Assembly (NCBI GenBank): GCA_015709205.1
Contig: JACCQO010000001.1
Coordinates: 62,001 to 126,000, forward strand
DNA length: 64,000 nucleotides
Origin: Desulfovibrionaceae bacterium
GTDB taxonomy: Bacteria > Desulfobacterota > Desulfovibrionia > Desulfovibrionales > Desulfovibrionaceae
Direction of reading: 5' to 3'
Shown in pieces: positions 48,669 through 58,150 of the stretch. Every line of letters starts with the position of its first letter. Within the stretch, counting starts at the first letter, position 1. The position numbers and the translations under genes are program-made. Under the pieces are notes generated by a model. The model saw only the letters and a list, made by a program, of their open reading frames with translations, was not told the DNA's origin and searched no databases.

Positions 48669-50027
48669 TTATCGGGACGCGGCGCGCGGGGGGACGGCCC
48701 CGAAGAGTCCGTCCGCCGCGCGCCGCACGGCCGCCGGCGTGGGGGCGACCGTCACAGGGGAAATCTTCACATCGGCGCAGGCCGTGAGCACCGCGCCCAC
48801 GTCCTTGAGCCCGCTGCCCGTGGCCAGCACGACCACGCGGTCCTCCGGACCCACGAGCCCCTGCTCCCGGGCCGCGCGCAGCCCGGCCCAGGAGGCCGCG
48901 CCCGCGGGCTCGGCGAACACGCCGGAATGGCGCGCCAGTTCGGGGATGCCCGCGAGGATGGCCGCGTCGGCCACGCGCACGAAGGCCCCGCCGGTCCCGC
49001 GCACGGCGTTCATGGCCTTGATGCGGTCGCGGGGGAGCCCGGCGGCGATGGAGTCGGCCACGGTGTGCGCCGCGATGGGCGGGAAGGTCAGCGGGTCCGC
49101 CCCGCTCTTCCAGGCCCGGTAAAGATAGTCGCTGCCCTCGGCCTGCACGCCGTAGAGGCGCGGCATGCGCGCGATCCAGCCCAGGGCGAGCAGGTCGCGG
49201 AACCCCTTGTGCAGCCCGCCGATGATGCAGCCGTCGCCCACGCCCACGAACACGGCGTCGGGCGCGTTCCACCCGAGCTGCTCGCAGATCTCGTAGGCCG
49301 CGGTCTTCTTGCCCTCGGACATGTAGGGGTTGTAGCCGGTGTTGCGGTTGTACCAGCCGTACTCGCGCGAGGCCTCCAGGCACAGGGAAAAGGCCGCATC
49401 GTAGGTGCCCTGGACCAGGAAGACGCGCGCGCCGTAGGCCAGGAGCTGGGCGATCTTGGCCTGGGGCGCGCTCTCGGGCACGAAGATCACGCAGTCCATG
49501 GCCGCGGCCGCGCACATGCCCGCCAGGGCCGCAGCCGCGTTGCCGGTGCTCGCGGTGGTGATCACCGTGGCCCCGGCCTCGCGCGCCTTCATCACGGCCA
49601 GGGCGCTGGCGCGGTCCTTGAGCGAGCCCGTGGGCTGGCGCGACTCGTCCTTGACGTACACGGCTCCCGCACCGCCGAGCACGGCCAGACGCGGGGCCTC
49701 CACCAGCGGGGTCCAGCCCACAGGCAGGGGCGGCACCGGGGTTTCGGGCAGCACGGGCAGGAGCGGGCGGTAGCGCCACTGGCTCGCCTCGCGGCATCCG
49801 GCCAGGCTCTCGCGCGAAAAGGCCGCGCGGATGGCGTCGTAGTCGTAGACCACGTCGAGCACGCCGTCGGCCCCGTCCCCGGAGCCGACGGCGGGGCCGC
49901 CATAGGGCCCGCCGTCGGGGGCGCCGTGATCGGGACAGACGTAGCGCACCGCGCCGGGCGCGTACTCCCTGCCGCACACGGTGCAGCGCAGGGCCAGGAT
50001 GTGGGAGGGATGGTTCTCGTGCATCAT
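48669..50027 (-). CDS. Threonine synthase-like PLP enzyme
   Basis: The protein has 452 residues. An N-terminal zinc-ribbon-like segment (CTVCGREYAPGAVRYVCPDHG) is followed by a fold-type II core. KDESRQPTGSLKDRAS carries the PLP Lys, and TTASTGNAAAALAGM and VGVGDGCIIGGLHKGF are also typical. Biosynthetic threonine synthase would normally cluster with homoserine genes. Here the setting is catabolic, next to a TRAP transporter and deacylases, so a beta- or gamma-elimination of an unusual amino acid is more likely. Confidence 0.78.
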   Translation of the reverse strand: MMHENHPSHILALRCTVCGREYAPGAVRYVCPDHGAPDGGPYGGPAVGSGDGADGVLDVVYDYDAIRAAFSRESLAGCREASQWRYRPLLPVLPETPVPPLPVGWTPLVEAPRLAVLGGAGAVYVKDESRQPTGSLKDRASALAVMKAREAGATVITTASTGNAAAALAGMCAAAAMDCVIFVPESAPQAKIAQLLAYGARVFLVQGTYDAAFSLCLEASREYGWYNRNTGYNPYMSEGKKTAAYEICEQLGWNAPDAVFVGVGDGCIIGGLHKGFRDLLALGWIARMPRLYGVQAEGSDYLYRAWKSGADPLTFPPIAAHTVADSIAAGLPRDRIKAMNAVRGTGGAFVRVADAAILAGIPELARHSGVFAEPAGAASWAGLRAAREQGLVGPEDRVVVLATGSGLKDVGAVLTACADVKISPVTVAPTPAAVRRAADGLFGAVPPRAASR

Positions 50028-50114
50028 GCCGCCGGTTGCTGAAAAACGTGTTCCCCCCGCCCGGGTCGCCCCGGGCGGGTGGGAACGGAAGTCGATACAG
50101 GCCGAAGACGCCCG

Positions 50115-51146
50115 CTAGGAGGCCTTGTCGATGGCGTCCATGAACTCCTTGAGCAGCTTCTTGCCCTCTTCGCCGTAGGAGGTCTCGATGTACTTGCGCA
50201 CCGCGGGCAGGGTCGCCGCGCGCAGCTTGTCCTTCTCGGACTCGGGCAGGGTGTAGATCTCCATCTTGGACTGCAGGAACGGCAGGCCGCGGTCGGAGGC
50301 CTCGATGGCGTTGGCGATGCCCCGGCTGGTGACCACGGCGGCCTTGACGGCGGCGGTCACGATCTTCTGCTCGGACGGGGTCAGGGACTTCCAGAACTCC
50401 TCGTTGCACAGCCAGACGTGGGGCGCGAAGAGGTGGTTGGAGATGGTCAGGTACTTCTGCACCTCGTACAGCTTGGCGAACTCCACGATGGGCACCGGAT
50501 TCATCTGGCCGTCGGCCACGCCGGTCTGCAGGGCGGTGTAGACCTCGGACCAGGCGATGGCCGCGGGCTGCGCGCCCAGGCTGGAAACCAGCTGCTTGTG
50601 CGTCTCCAGCCCCATGGTGCGGATCTTCAGGCCCTTGAAGTCCTCGATGGTCTTGATCGGGCGCTTGGAGTTGGTGAACTGGAAGAACCCGCCGGAATCG
50701 CTGAAGGCCAGGGCCTTGATGCCGGTCTTGGCCTCGATGTCCGCGCGCAGGTGCCGGCCGAAGGGACCGTCCAGGACCTCATAGGCCGCGGCGATGTTCG
50801 GGAAGGCGAAGGGCAGGTCCAGCACGGAGATCATGGGGTACACGCTGGCCACGGCGCCCACGGAGTGCACGCCCATCTGGATGATGCCGGACTTGACCTG
50901 CTGGACGACTTCGGCGTCCTTGCCCAACTGGCCGCTGGGGAAGATCTGCACGGTGATCTCGCCGTTGGTGGCGGACTCCACGATGTTCTTGAACACGAGC
51001 ACGGACGAGCCGGAGGGGTTGTCGAACGCGCCGTTGGGGTTGAGGTGGTGCAGCTTGATGACCTTGCCGGCCAGGGCGGCCTGGCAGGTCATGGCCACCA
51101 GGGCGACGGTCGCCAGGAGCGTGAGGATTTTCTTGGAAATGCGCAT
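50115..51146 (-). CDS. dctP: TRAP transporter periplasmic binding protein (second system)
   Basis: The protein has 343 residues. The signal peptide (MRISKKILTLLATVALVAMTCQAALAG) leads into a DctP fold (HLNPNGAFDNPSGSSVLVFKNIVE, IRTMGLETHKQLVSSLGAQPAAIAWSEVYTALQTGVADGQ). The conserved Arg that binds carboxylates is in LKIRTMG. Its gene follows dctM in the order dctQ-dctM-dctP, unlike the first system. It probably imports the N-acyl or unusual amino acid used by the downstream enzymes. Confidence 0.88.
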   Translation of the reverse strand: MRISKKILTLLATVALVAMTCQAALAGKVIKLHHLNPNGAFDNPSGSSVLVFKNIVESATNGEITVQIFPSGQLGKDAEVVQQVKSGIIQMGVHSVGAVASVYPMISVLDLPFAFPNIAAAYEVLDGPFGRHLRADIEAKTGIKALAFSDSGGFFQFTNSKRPIKTIEDFKGLKIRTMGLETHKQLVSSLGAQPAAIAWSEVYTALQTGVADGQMNPVPIVEFAKLYEVQKYLTISNHLFAPHVWLCNEEFWKSLTPSEQKIVTAAVKAAVVTSRGIANAIEASDRGLPFLQSKMEIYTLPESEKDKLRAATLPAVRKYIETSYGEEGKKLLKEFMDAIDKAS

Positions 51147-51176
51147 GACTCTCTCTGCCTCTCAGGGGTTTTCCCG

Positions 51177-52460
51177 CTACAGGTCGAGCAGGAGTTTGGG
51201 GAAGTACATCGCCAATTCGGGGAGATAGGTGATGAGCACGAGCACGCCCACCTCCACGAGGATGAACGGCCACAGCGCGCCGCTGATCTTTTCGATGCGC
51301 TCGCCCGTGACCGACGAAAGCACGAACAGGCAGGCGCCAACCGGCGGCGTCATCAGCGAGATGTTCAGCGCGAGCACGATCATGACGCCGGCGTGCACCG
51401 GGTGCATGCCGATGGCCAGGGTCAGGGCGCTGAGCATGGGCGTGAGGATGATCAGGGCCGCGTTGATGTCCATGAACATGCCGATGGAGAGCAGCAGCGC
51501 CAGAATGAGGCCCTTGACCACCAGCGGGTTGCCGGACAGGCCCAGGATCAACGCGGCGATCTGCTGCGGAATCTGCATGAAGGTCATCCACCAGCTCAGG
51601 ATCGAGGCCGAGGCGATGATCAGGAAGACCACGCCCGTGATCCGCGCCGTGCGGATGAGCATGCCCATGATCTCGCGCACGGCCAGGTTGCGCTGCACGA
51701 AGAGCCCGATGACGAAAGCGTAGAAAACCGCGATGGCCGCGGCCTCGGTGGGCGTGACCACGCCGCCGAGGATGCCGCCGAGGATGATCACCGGCATGAT
51801 CAGCGCGGCGAGGCTGCCGCGGAAGGCCAGCAGGATGGACCGCAGCGACGGCCCGCCCGCGGCGCGCGGCAGGCCGAGCCTGCGGCCCAGGCCCGCGATG
51901 AGCGCCATGCAGAGCAGGCAGATGAGCAGCCCCGGCAGGATGCCCGCGGCAAAGAGCCCGGCTATGGAGACCCCGGCCAGGGAACCGTAGATGACCATGA
52001 GGTTGGAGGGCGGGATGGTCGGGCCGATGATCGACCCGGCGGCCGTGACCGCGCAGGCGAAGGGCCGCGAGTAGCCCTGCTTGACCATGGCCGGGACCAG
52101 GGTGTTGCCGAAGGCCGCGGCGTCGGAGACCGCCGCGCCGGTCATGCCCGCGAAGAGCACCGAGGCGACCATGTTGGAGTGCGCCAGGCCGCCGCGCAGG
52201 TAGCCCACCAGCGAGTCCGCGAAGTCGGCCAGCTTCTGGGTCATGCCGACCTTGTTCATGATCTCGCCCGCGAGGATGAAGAAGGGCATGGCCATGAAGG
52301 TGAAGAGGTTGAGCCCTTCGAAGAACCGCTTGGGCGCCATGGTCAGGAAGTTGTCCCCGCCGATCTGGTAGAGCCCGGCCACGCCCGCGATGCCGAGCAC
52401 GAAACCGATGGGCACGCCCGCCAGGAGCAGGCCGAAGAAGATGACGACGACGAGGATCAT
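51177..52460 (-). CDS. dctM: TRAP transporter large membrane subunit (second system)
   Basis: The protein has 427 residues and about 12 helices. FPIGFVLG-type opening (GVPIGFVLGIAG), FFILAGEIMNKVG, GSIIGPTIPPSNLMVIYGSLAGVSIAGLFAAGILPG and a C-terminal LNISLMTPPVGACLFVL are DctM hallmarks. It overlaps dctQ by 4 bp (ATGA). Confidence 0.92.
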   Translation of the reverse strand: MILVVVIFFGLLLAGVPIGFVLGIAGVAGLYQIGGDNFLTMAPKRFFEGLNLFTFMAMPFFILAGEIMNKVGMTQKLADFADSLVGYLRGGLAHSNMVASVLFAGMTGAAVSDAAAFGNTLVPAMVKQGYSRPFACAVTAAGSIIGPTIPPSNLMVIYGSLAGVSIAGLFAAGILPGLLICLLCMALIAGLGRRLGLPRAAGGPSLRSILLAFRGSLAALIMPVIILGGILGGVVTPTEAAAIAVFYAFVIGLFVQRNLAVREIMGMLIRTARITGVVFLIIASASILSWWMTFMQIPQQIAALILGLSGNPLVVKGLILALLLSIGMFMDINAALIILTPMLSALTLAIGMHPVHAGVMIVLALNISLMTPPVGACLFVLSSVTGERIEKISGALWPFILVEVGVLVLITYLPELAMYFPKLLLDL

Positions 52461-53011
52461 GCGCCCTCCCGGGTGACGAACAGGGGCACGGTCCGCCCGT
52501 ATTCGCGCATCATGCAGACCAGGATCTGGACCACCGTGAGCAGACAGGAGACGGTGACCGAGAGGAAGGGCACGGTCATGGTCATGCCGAAGATGGAGGC
52601 GTACTGGCTGCCGCCCTGGCGGACCATGGGGAAGCTGTAAAAGGAAAGGAAGGCGAAGAAGGCCAGGCCCAACGCGTCCAGCGCGATGCGCGCCGGGCGC
52701 TGCGCGGCCGGCGGCAGCCGGCTGAAGACCAGGTCCAGGCCGATGTGCTCGCGCCGGTAGGTGCAGCAGGGCACGGCCATGAGCGCCGCCCAGATCATCA
52801 GGTAGCGGGCCAGTTCCTCGGTCCAGGTCGCGCCCATGGCCAGCACGTAGCGCTCCACGATGCCGAACCAGACCACGGCCACGGTGGCGGCCACGAGCAG
52901 CGCGCAGAGCCGCTCGTTCACGTAGTTGAGCCAGTAGCCCAGGGCCTCCACCCGGCTCGCCAGCGAGCCGGACGGGACCAGAGCCTCCAGGCCGGGTTCC
53001 TGTCGATTCAT
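52457..53011 (-). CDS. dctQ: TRAP transporter small membrane subunit (second system)
   Basis: The protein is about 184 residues with four helices. VERYVLAMGATWTEELARYLMIWAALMAVPCCTYRREHIGLDLVF is a standard DctQ core. I chose the ATG at 53011 with a GGAGGG site. A GTG further upstream at 53077 overlaps the sigma-54 promoter and is rejected. It is the first gene of the second catabolic operon. Confidence 0.88.
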   Translation of the reverse strand: MNRQEPGLEALVPSGSLASRVEALGYWLNYVNERLCALLVAATVAVVWFGIVERYVLAMGATWTEELARYLMIWAALMAVPCCTYRREHIGLDLVFSRLPPAAQRPARIALDALGLAFFAFLSFYSFPMVRQGGSQYASIFGMTMTVPFLSVTVSCLLTVVQILVCMMREYGRTVPLFVTREGA

Positions 53012-53073
53012 AGCGCCCTCCTTCCGGCCGGACGCCGCGGTTGTTGCGTGATCGTCATGATGGACGGAGTAAA

Positions 53074-53088
53074 GCACAGAACATGCCA
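53074..53088 (-). promoter_or_regulatory. Sigma-54 promoter of the second TRAP/catabolic operon
   Basis: The minus strand reads TGGCATGTTCTGTGC, with exact GG-N10-GC spacing. It lies about 60 bp before dctQ and is divergent from a sigma-54 activator gene. The predicted start is near 53062. Confidence 0.75.
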
Positions 53089-53246
53089 GCCGTCACGGCG
53101 GTTCAGCCCGCTTTGGCCCCATGAGAAAATCTCCCGCCTTTCCGTCGCCTTGGCGCTCCCGTCCTCCTCCCCCTTCGGATGCCGTGCGGTTCCGCAAGCG
53201 GTGAATAGTGCTCCCCGGGGGCTTGTTTTTCACAAAAACGTCATCT

Positions 53247-53256
53247 ATGATATCAT
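53247..53256. promoter_or_regulatory. ATGATATCAT palindrome upstream of the activator
   Basis: A perfect 10-bp palindrome in an AT-rich patch 30 bp before the activator ATG and about 160 bp upstream of the divergent sigma-54 promoter. It could be an enhancer or autoregulatory site. It is short and may be chance. Confidence 0.3.
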
Positions 53257-53285
53257 TTTGATACGCCGATCCGCCAGGAGCACCC

Positions 53286-55214
53286 ATGTCCCTTTCGTCC
53301 GATTCCCAGCCCCGTCCCCTCCCCTCTTGCAGGCCCCCTCACCGGCCCCCGCCGCTGTCCGCCCAGCTGTCCGCCGTGGTGGCCGAGTCCCTGGCCGCCG
53401 CCCCGCCCCCCGTTCCGTCCCCCGCCCCGCCCGGCACCCTGCTGCGCGGCCTGCAGGACGAGGCCGGACCGTTCGCCGAGGTCATCTCGCGCGTGCTCCA
53501 GGTGGATGTGGAGATCGTGGACGAGGACCTCTTCCGCGTGGCGGGCACGGGCCGTTTCGCGGACAAGGTCGGCCGGTTCATGGATGCGGCCAGCAGCGTC
53601 TACCGCAAGGTGGTGGCCCTGGGCCAGCCGCTGATCGTGCGTGAGCCCGGGCATGCGGAGATGTGCCGTGAGTGCCCCTGCTGGGGCAATTGCGAGGAGA
53701 CCTTCGAGATGAGCACCCCGATCCTGCTGGAGGGCGCGGTGATCGGGGTCATCGGCTTCGTGTGCTTCACCGAGGCGCAGAAGGAGCACATCCTGGCCTC
53801 CTTCGACGTGTTCTTCGACTTTCTGGCCCAGATGGCCGACCTGCTGGCGGCCAAGGCCCTGGAAAAGCGCGAACTGGCGCGCAGCCGCGCCGTGGGCGAA
53901 CTGCTGGAATGCGTGGTCAACCGCGTGGACGAGGGCGTGCTCCTGCTGGACGCGGACAACGCGGTGATCCGCTGCAACAAGGCGGCCTGCGCCATCCTGG
54001 AGATCGACGAGGGACACAGCCTGGGCGACGGCTCGGGCCTGGCCGTGGACGGGGACGTGCTCCCCGGCCCGGTCGCGCTGCGCCGCGACGCCCAGGACGT
54101 GCTCCACTACCACGGCTACGAACTGGCCCTGGGCGGCCGGACCTTCCACGTGGTCGGCGAGGAGCACCGGCTCAACTACGGGGACTGCGCGCGGGTCTTC
54201 GTGTTCCACGACGCCCAGGTCATGCACCGCAACGCCTACCGGCTGGTGGCCTCGTCCGAGTCCGTGGGGCTGGACGTGCTCATCGGCGATTCCGGCGCGC
54301 TGGCCGCGCTCAAGGAGCGCGTGCGCCGCTTCGCCAACGCCTCGGCCACCACCCTGGTGGCGGGCGAGTCCGGCACGGGCAAGGAACTGGTGGCCCGCGC
54401 CCTGCACGCGGAAAGCGACCGGGCCGGGGAGGTCTTCGTGGCCGTGAACTGCAGCGCCATTCCCGAGACCCTGCTGGAGAGCGAGCTTTTCGGCTACGCG
54501 GGCGGCGCGTTCACGGGCGCGGACCCGCGCGGGCGCATGGGCAAGTTCGAGCAGGCCCAGGGCGGCACGCTGTTTCTGGACGAGATCGGGGATTTTCCGC
54601 TGCACCTGCAGCCCAAGCTGCTGCGCGCGCTGGAGCAACGCGAGGTCACGCGCATCGGCGCGGGCGCGGCCACGCCCGTGGACATCCGCGTCATCGCGGC
54701 CACCAACCGCGACCTGGAGCGCATGGTCCAGGAGGGCATGTTCCGCGAGGACCTCTTCTACCGGCTCAACGTGCTGCCCATCCTGGTGCCGCCGCTGCGC
54801 GCGCGCGGCAGGGACGTCTTCCTGCTGGCGCGCCACTTCCTGGAGCGCAGCTTCGACCGGCTGAACAAGTCCATCCTCACGGTGCGCGACGGGTTCTGGC
54901 GGGCCATCGAGGCCTACCACTGGCCGGGCAACGTGCGCGAACTGCAGAACGTCATGGAGTACATCGCCAACGTCGCCGACTCGCCCTGCGTGATCTCCAG
55001 CGCGCTGTTGCCGCGCAAGGTCATCGCCCGGGAGGGGATGCTCACCAGCGGCACCCTGCACCTGGCGACCATCGAAAAGTTCGTTATCTCCCGGGCCCTG
55101 TCGCCCTACGGCGGCGCGGGCGCGAGCCGGGCGGACAAGGAGCGCGCCGCCGCCACCCTGGGCATCGGCATCGCCACGCTCTACCGCAAGATCAAGCAGT
55201 ACGGGCTGACGTAG
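53286..55214 (+). CDS. Sigma-54-dependent activator of the second catabolic operon
   Basis: The protein has 642 residues. A Pro-rich N-terminus (1-50) leads to a sensor domain containing a cysteine cluster (C127, C130, C132 and C136 in [10 protein letters not shown]). A PAS domain follows (about 205-310). The AAA+ domain has Walker A GESGTGKE, a canonical GAFTGA loop and LFLDEIGDF, and a Fis-type helix-turn-helix ([23 protein letters not shown]) closes the protein. The cysteines could bind a metal or sense redox, but this is inference. Divergent placement next to a -24/-12 promoter makes the dctQMP operon its obvious target. Confidence 0.9.
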   Translation: MSLSSDSQPRPLPSCRPPHRPPPLSAQLSAVVAESLAAAPPPVPSPAPPGTLLRGLQDEAGPFAEVISRVLQVDVEIVDEDLFRVAGTGRFADKVGRFMDAASSVYRKVVALGQPLIVREPGHAEMCRECPCWGNCEETFEMSTPILLEGAVIGVIGFVCFTEAQKEHILASFDVFFDFLAQMADLLAAKALEKRELARSRAVGELLECVVNRVDEGVLLLDADNAVIRCNKAACAILEIDEGHSLGDGSGLAVDGDVLPGPVALRRDAQDVLHYHGYELALGGRTFHVVGEEHRLNYGDCARVFVFHDAQVMHRNAYRLVASSESVGLDVLIGDSGALAALKERVRRFANASATTLVAGESGTGKELVARALHAESDRAGEVFVAVNCSAIPETLLESELFGYAGGAFTGADPRGRMGKFEQAQGGTLFLDEIGDFPLHLQPKLLRALEQREVTRIGAGAATPVDIRVIAATNRDLERMVQEGMFREDLFYRLNVLPILVPPLRARGRDVFLLARHFLERSFDRLNKSILTVRDGFWRAIEAYHWPGNVRELQNVMEYIANVADSPCVISSALLPRKVIAREGMLTSGTLHLATIEKFVISRALSPYGGAGASRADKERAAATLGIGIATLYRKIKQYGLT

Positions 55215-55238
55215 GCGCCGCCCGTTCCTTCCGCCGGG

Positions 55239-55952
55239 TCAGGGCACGCGCACGATGATTCGGCGGGCCTGGTCGGGCCGAAGGTACAGGCGCAGGCCCG
55301 AACGGGACTCGACCACGATCTGCTTGCGGTCGTGGCGCCACATGATCCGCGCGGAGGCGACCCGCTCCGGCACCACGACCTTGCCCGGCACGATGCCGTT
55401 GCGCTCGAGCAGGGCCACGGCGCGCTCGCCGCCCAGGAGCTGGAGCACCTCGAAGGGCTTGCCCGTGGCGGCCATGCAGAGCTGCAGGTCGCGCCCGGCC
55501 TGACGGCCCCAGACCTTGGCCGCCGCGCCCTCGGGCAGCCGCACGGGCGCGCCGTCCACGAGCACGGTGTATTCCATGGGCGGGATGCGGTGGCGCATCT
55601 CCACGCGGTCGTTCTCCTGCAGCCCGAGCACGGCCAGCCCCCATTCCAGGGATTCGCCGCAGAGCAGCCCCTCCACGTGGCCGCGCTCGCCCGGGGTCAT
55701 CTCCAGGATCGGCGTCATGTGGCCGTCGTCGTGGTGCGCGATGACCTTGGCGGCCATGCCCGGCGCAAGCACGACCTCGCCGGCCGGGCCCTTGATGCGC
55801 ACGGGCCCGGGCGCGACCTCCTCGTCCAGGCGCACGATCTCGTCGCCCGGGTTGAGCCCCATGCGCGCCAGCCGCGCCGCGAGCACCGAGTCCTCCAGGG
55901 CCACGAGCACCAGGGGCGTGTCGCACGGGGCCTTGTCCATGGTCAGCAGCAT
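55239..55952 (-). CDS. Multi-FeoA-domain protein
   Basis: The protein has 237 residues. It seems to contain FeoA-like SH3 barrels in series. The first (about 12-75) is clear (LARMGLNPGDEIVRLDEEV...VVLAPGMAAKVIAH). The second (about 80-145; AVLGLQENDRVEMRHRI...VRLPEGAAAKVWG) is also fairly clear. The third (about 150-237; ALLERNGIVPGKVVVPER...LYLRPDQARRIIV) is more diverged. FeoA domains act in ferrous iron transport. Its start overlaps the end of the P-type ATPase by 10 bp, so it probably works with that pump. Confidence 0.78.
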   Translation of the reverse strand: MLLTMDKAPCDTPLVLVALEDSVLAARLARMGLNPGDEIVRLDEEVAPGPVRIKGPAGEVVLAPGMAAKVIAHHDDGHMTPILEMTPGERGHVEGLLCGESLEWGLAVLGLQENDRVEMRHRIPPMEYTVLVDGAPVRLPEGAAAKVWGRQAGRDLQLCMAATGKPFEVLQLLGGERAVALLERNGIVPGKVVVPERVASARIMWRHDRKQIVVESRSGLRLYLRPDQARRIIVRVP

Positions 55953-58150
55953 GCTGTCCCCTCCTGCGCGCCGGTGACGGCGGGCGCGGTCTGCGGGCCG
56001 AGCCCGTCCGGCGCGCCCGTTCCCTCGGGCGCTCCCGTTCCCTCGGGCGCGGCCTGGTCCAGGGAGCGGCGCGCGGCGTAGGCCAGGATGCCGATGGTCG
56101 TGCCGTTGTGCACCGCGGCCGCGGCCACGGCGGGCAGCGCGCCCGCCCCGGCCAGGACCAGCAGCGCCGAATTGACCCCCACCGAGGTCCAGAGGCAGCG
56201 GCGCAGGGTGGCGTCCGTGCGTTCGCCCAGCCGCCGGGCCAGGACCAGCCCGCCGAGGTCCTCCTGGAGGAGGACCACGTGGGCCGTCTCGCGCGCCAGG
56301 TCCGCGCCCGAGGGCATGCACACGCCCACGTCGGCCGTGAGCAGCGCCGGGGCGTCGTTGACCCCGTCGCCCACAAAGGCCACCACGCACCCCTCGGCCC
56401 GCAACCGCTCGATCACGGCGGCCTTGTCCTCGGGCTTGAGATCGGCCCGGCATTCGTCCAGTTCGGGCAGCAGCCCGTGCGCCGCGCGGGCCGAGCGCGG
56501 GTGGTCGCCCGTGAGCATGACCAGCCGCCGCACCCCGAGCCCGCGCAGTTCCCGCAGCACGCCGGCCGCCTCGGGCCGCAGCCTGTCGCGCAGGCCGATG
56601 AGCCCGGCCAGCCGCCCGCCGCGCGCCACGTAGAGCAGGGACTTGCCCGCGTCGCGCAGCCTTTCGGCCGCCGCGTCCGTGGCGGAGCAGTCCACGCCCT
56701 CGTCCTCGTGCACGAAATGGCGGCTGCCCACGAGCACCTGCTCGCCGTCCACATAGGCCGACACGCCGTGGGCCACGATGAAGTCCACCTGGCTCATGCC
56801 CGGCATGGGCAGGCCGCGCCGCGCGGCCTCGGCCACCACGGCCCGGGCCACGGGGTGGGTGTAGTGCTCCTCGGCCCCGGCGGCCAGGGCCAGAAGGTCG
56901 TCCGCCGCCATGGCCGCGCCGCGCCCGTCCGCCTGGGGCAGCACGTCCGTGACCTCGATCTCGCCGCGCGTCAGGGTGCCGGTCTTGTCGAAGACCACCG
57001 TGTCCACGCGGGCCAGGGCGTCCAGGGCCTCGGCCCCGCGCAGGAGCACGCCGTGCGTGCCCGCCGCGTACATGGCCGCGCGCACGGCCACGGGCGTGGA
57101 GAGCTTGACCGCGCAGGAATAGTCCACCGTGAGCACCGAGGCCGCGCGCTTGAGCTCGCCCGTGAGGGCGTAGACCCCGAGCCCGGCCGCGAAGGTGTAG
57201 GGCACGAGGCGGTCCGCCAGCCGCTCGTTGGCCTTCTGGGTGCGCGAGGTGGTGCGCAGGGATTTCTGCAGGTAGCCGGAGATGCGCGCCATGTTCGTGG
57301 ACGCGCCGACCTGGCGGGCCTCGATCACCAGTCTGCCCTCCTCCACCACGCAGCCGGACAGGGCCTCGTCGCCCGGGGCCAGGTGCGCGGGCGCGGCCTC
57401 GCCGGTCATGGAGCTGGTGTTCACCGAGGCCTCGCCCCGGCGCACCACGCCGTCCACGGGAATGAGCTCGCCGGGGCCGACGACCACCAGGTCGCCCGGG
57501 GCCGCGTCGGCATAGGGGATTTCCGTCTCCACGCCGTCGCGCTCCACCCAGACCGTCTCCACCCCGGGCCGAAGCAGCCCGGCGAGCAGGTCCGTGGAGC
57601 GGCGCTCCATGGAGTGCTCCATGTACCCGCCCAGGGCCACCAGCGCGCCCACGGTGTTGGCCGTGAAATAGTCGCCGCGCGCCAGGGCGAAGGCCCGGGA
57701 GCAGGCGTCCAGGACCTCGATGCCCAGGCCCCGGGAAAGCAGCGCCTCGGCCCCCTTGAGGAACGCGGGCAGGGCCAGGAGCCAGCTCAGCCCGGCGCGC
57801 AGGGGCTGGGGCAGCAGCGGCGTGGCCACGGCCGCGGCCGCCAGGGCCACGACGTCGGCGCGTTCCGGCGCGTCGGGCCGCCGGGCGTCGGGCAGGTAGA
57901 TTTCGTGCGGCAGGCCGTCGAGCGCGGCCAGCAGGGCCTGTTCGAACCCCGCGCCGCCGTCGTGCTCGACCACCACGCTCGCGGCCGCCACGTTCACGCG
58001 CACGGAGCGCACCTCGGGCATGGCCGCGAGCAGCGCGGCCAGGTAGTCCGCGTCCAGGGCCGGATCGCGCAGGGCGTTGCCCCGCAGGCGGACGCGCCCG
58101 GGCACGCGGTGCGCGACGCGGAACCCCGGCACAGCGGCGGCGCGGGTCAT
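55943..58150 (-). CDS. P1B-type metal ATPase with SCA motif (FezB-like)
   Basis: The protein has 735 residues. The N-terminal HMA-like domain lacks CxxC but has HRVPGRVRLRG (about 14-24). Membrane metal site: YSCAVKLSTP (Ser345, Cys346, Ala347) replaces the CPC motif of copper pumps. Catalytic motifs are intact: TGE in SSMTGEA, phosphorylated Asp388 in DKTGTLT, TGDHP and GDGVNDAPAL. The SCA-type site is, as I recall, that of the P1B-6 class used in iron-storing ferrosomes. The start at 58150 overlaps the preceding gene (ATGA). The C-terminal tail is low-complexity Pro/Gly and ends in CC. Confidence 0.85.
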   Translation of the reverse strand: MTRAAAVPGFRVAHRVPGRVRLRGNALRDPALDADYLAALLAAMPEVRSVRVNVAAASVVVEHDGGAGFEQALLAALDGLPHEIYLPDARRPDAPERADVVALAAAAVATPLLPQPLRAGLSWLLALPAFLKGAEALLSRGLGIEVLDACSRAFALARGDYFTANTVGALVALGGYMEHSMERRSTDLLAGLLRPGVETVWVERDGVETEIPYADAAPGDLVVVGPGELIPVDGVVRRGEASVNTSSMTGEAAPAHLAPGDEALSGCVVEEGRLVIEARQVGASTNMARISGYLQKSLRTTSRTQKANERLADRLVPYTFAAGLGVYALTGELKRAASVLTVDYSCAVKLSTPVAVRAAMYAAGTHGVLLRGAEALDALARVDTVVFDKTGTLTRGEIEVTDVLPQADGRGAAMAADDLLALAAGAEEHYTHPVARAVVAEAARRGLPMPGMSQVDFIVAHGVSAYVDGEQVLVGSRHFVHEDEGVDCSATDAAAERLRDAGKSLLYVARGGRLAGLIGLRDRLRPEAAGVLRELRGLGVRRLVMLTGDHPRSARAAHGLLPELDECRADLKPEDKAAVIERLRAEGCVVAFVGDGVNDAPALLTADVGVCMPSGADLARETAHVVLLQEDLGGLVLARRLGERTDATLRRCLWTSVGVNSALLVLAGAGALPAVAAAAVHNGTTIGILAYAARRSLDQAAPEGTGAPEGTGAPDGLGPQTAPAVTGAQEGTACC

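Noticed and set aside
48669-50027. Biosynthetic threonine synthase (thrC)
   Set aside because: Sequence class fits, but the operon context is a transporter with deacylases and no homoserine genes, so a catabolic PLP enzyme is more likely.
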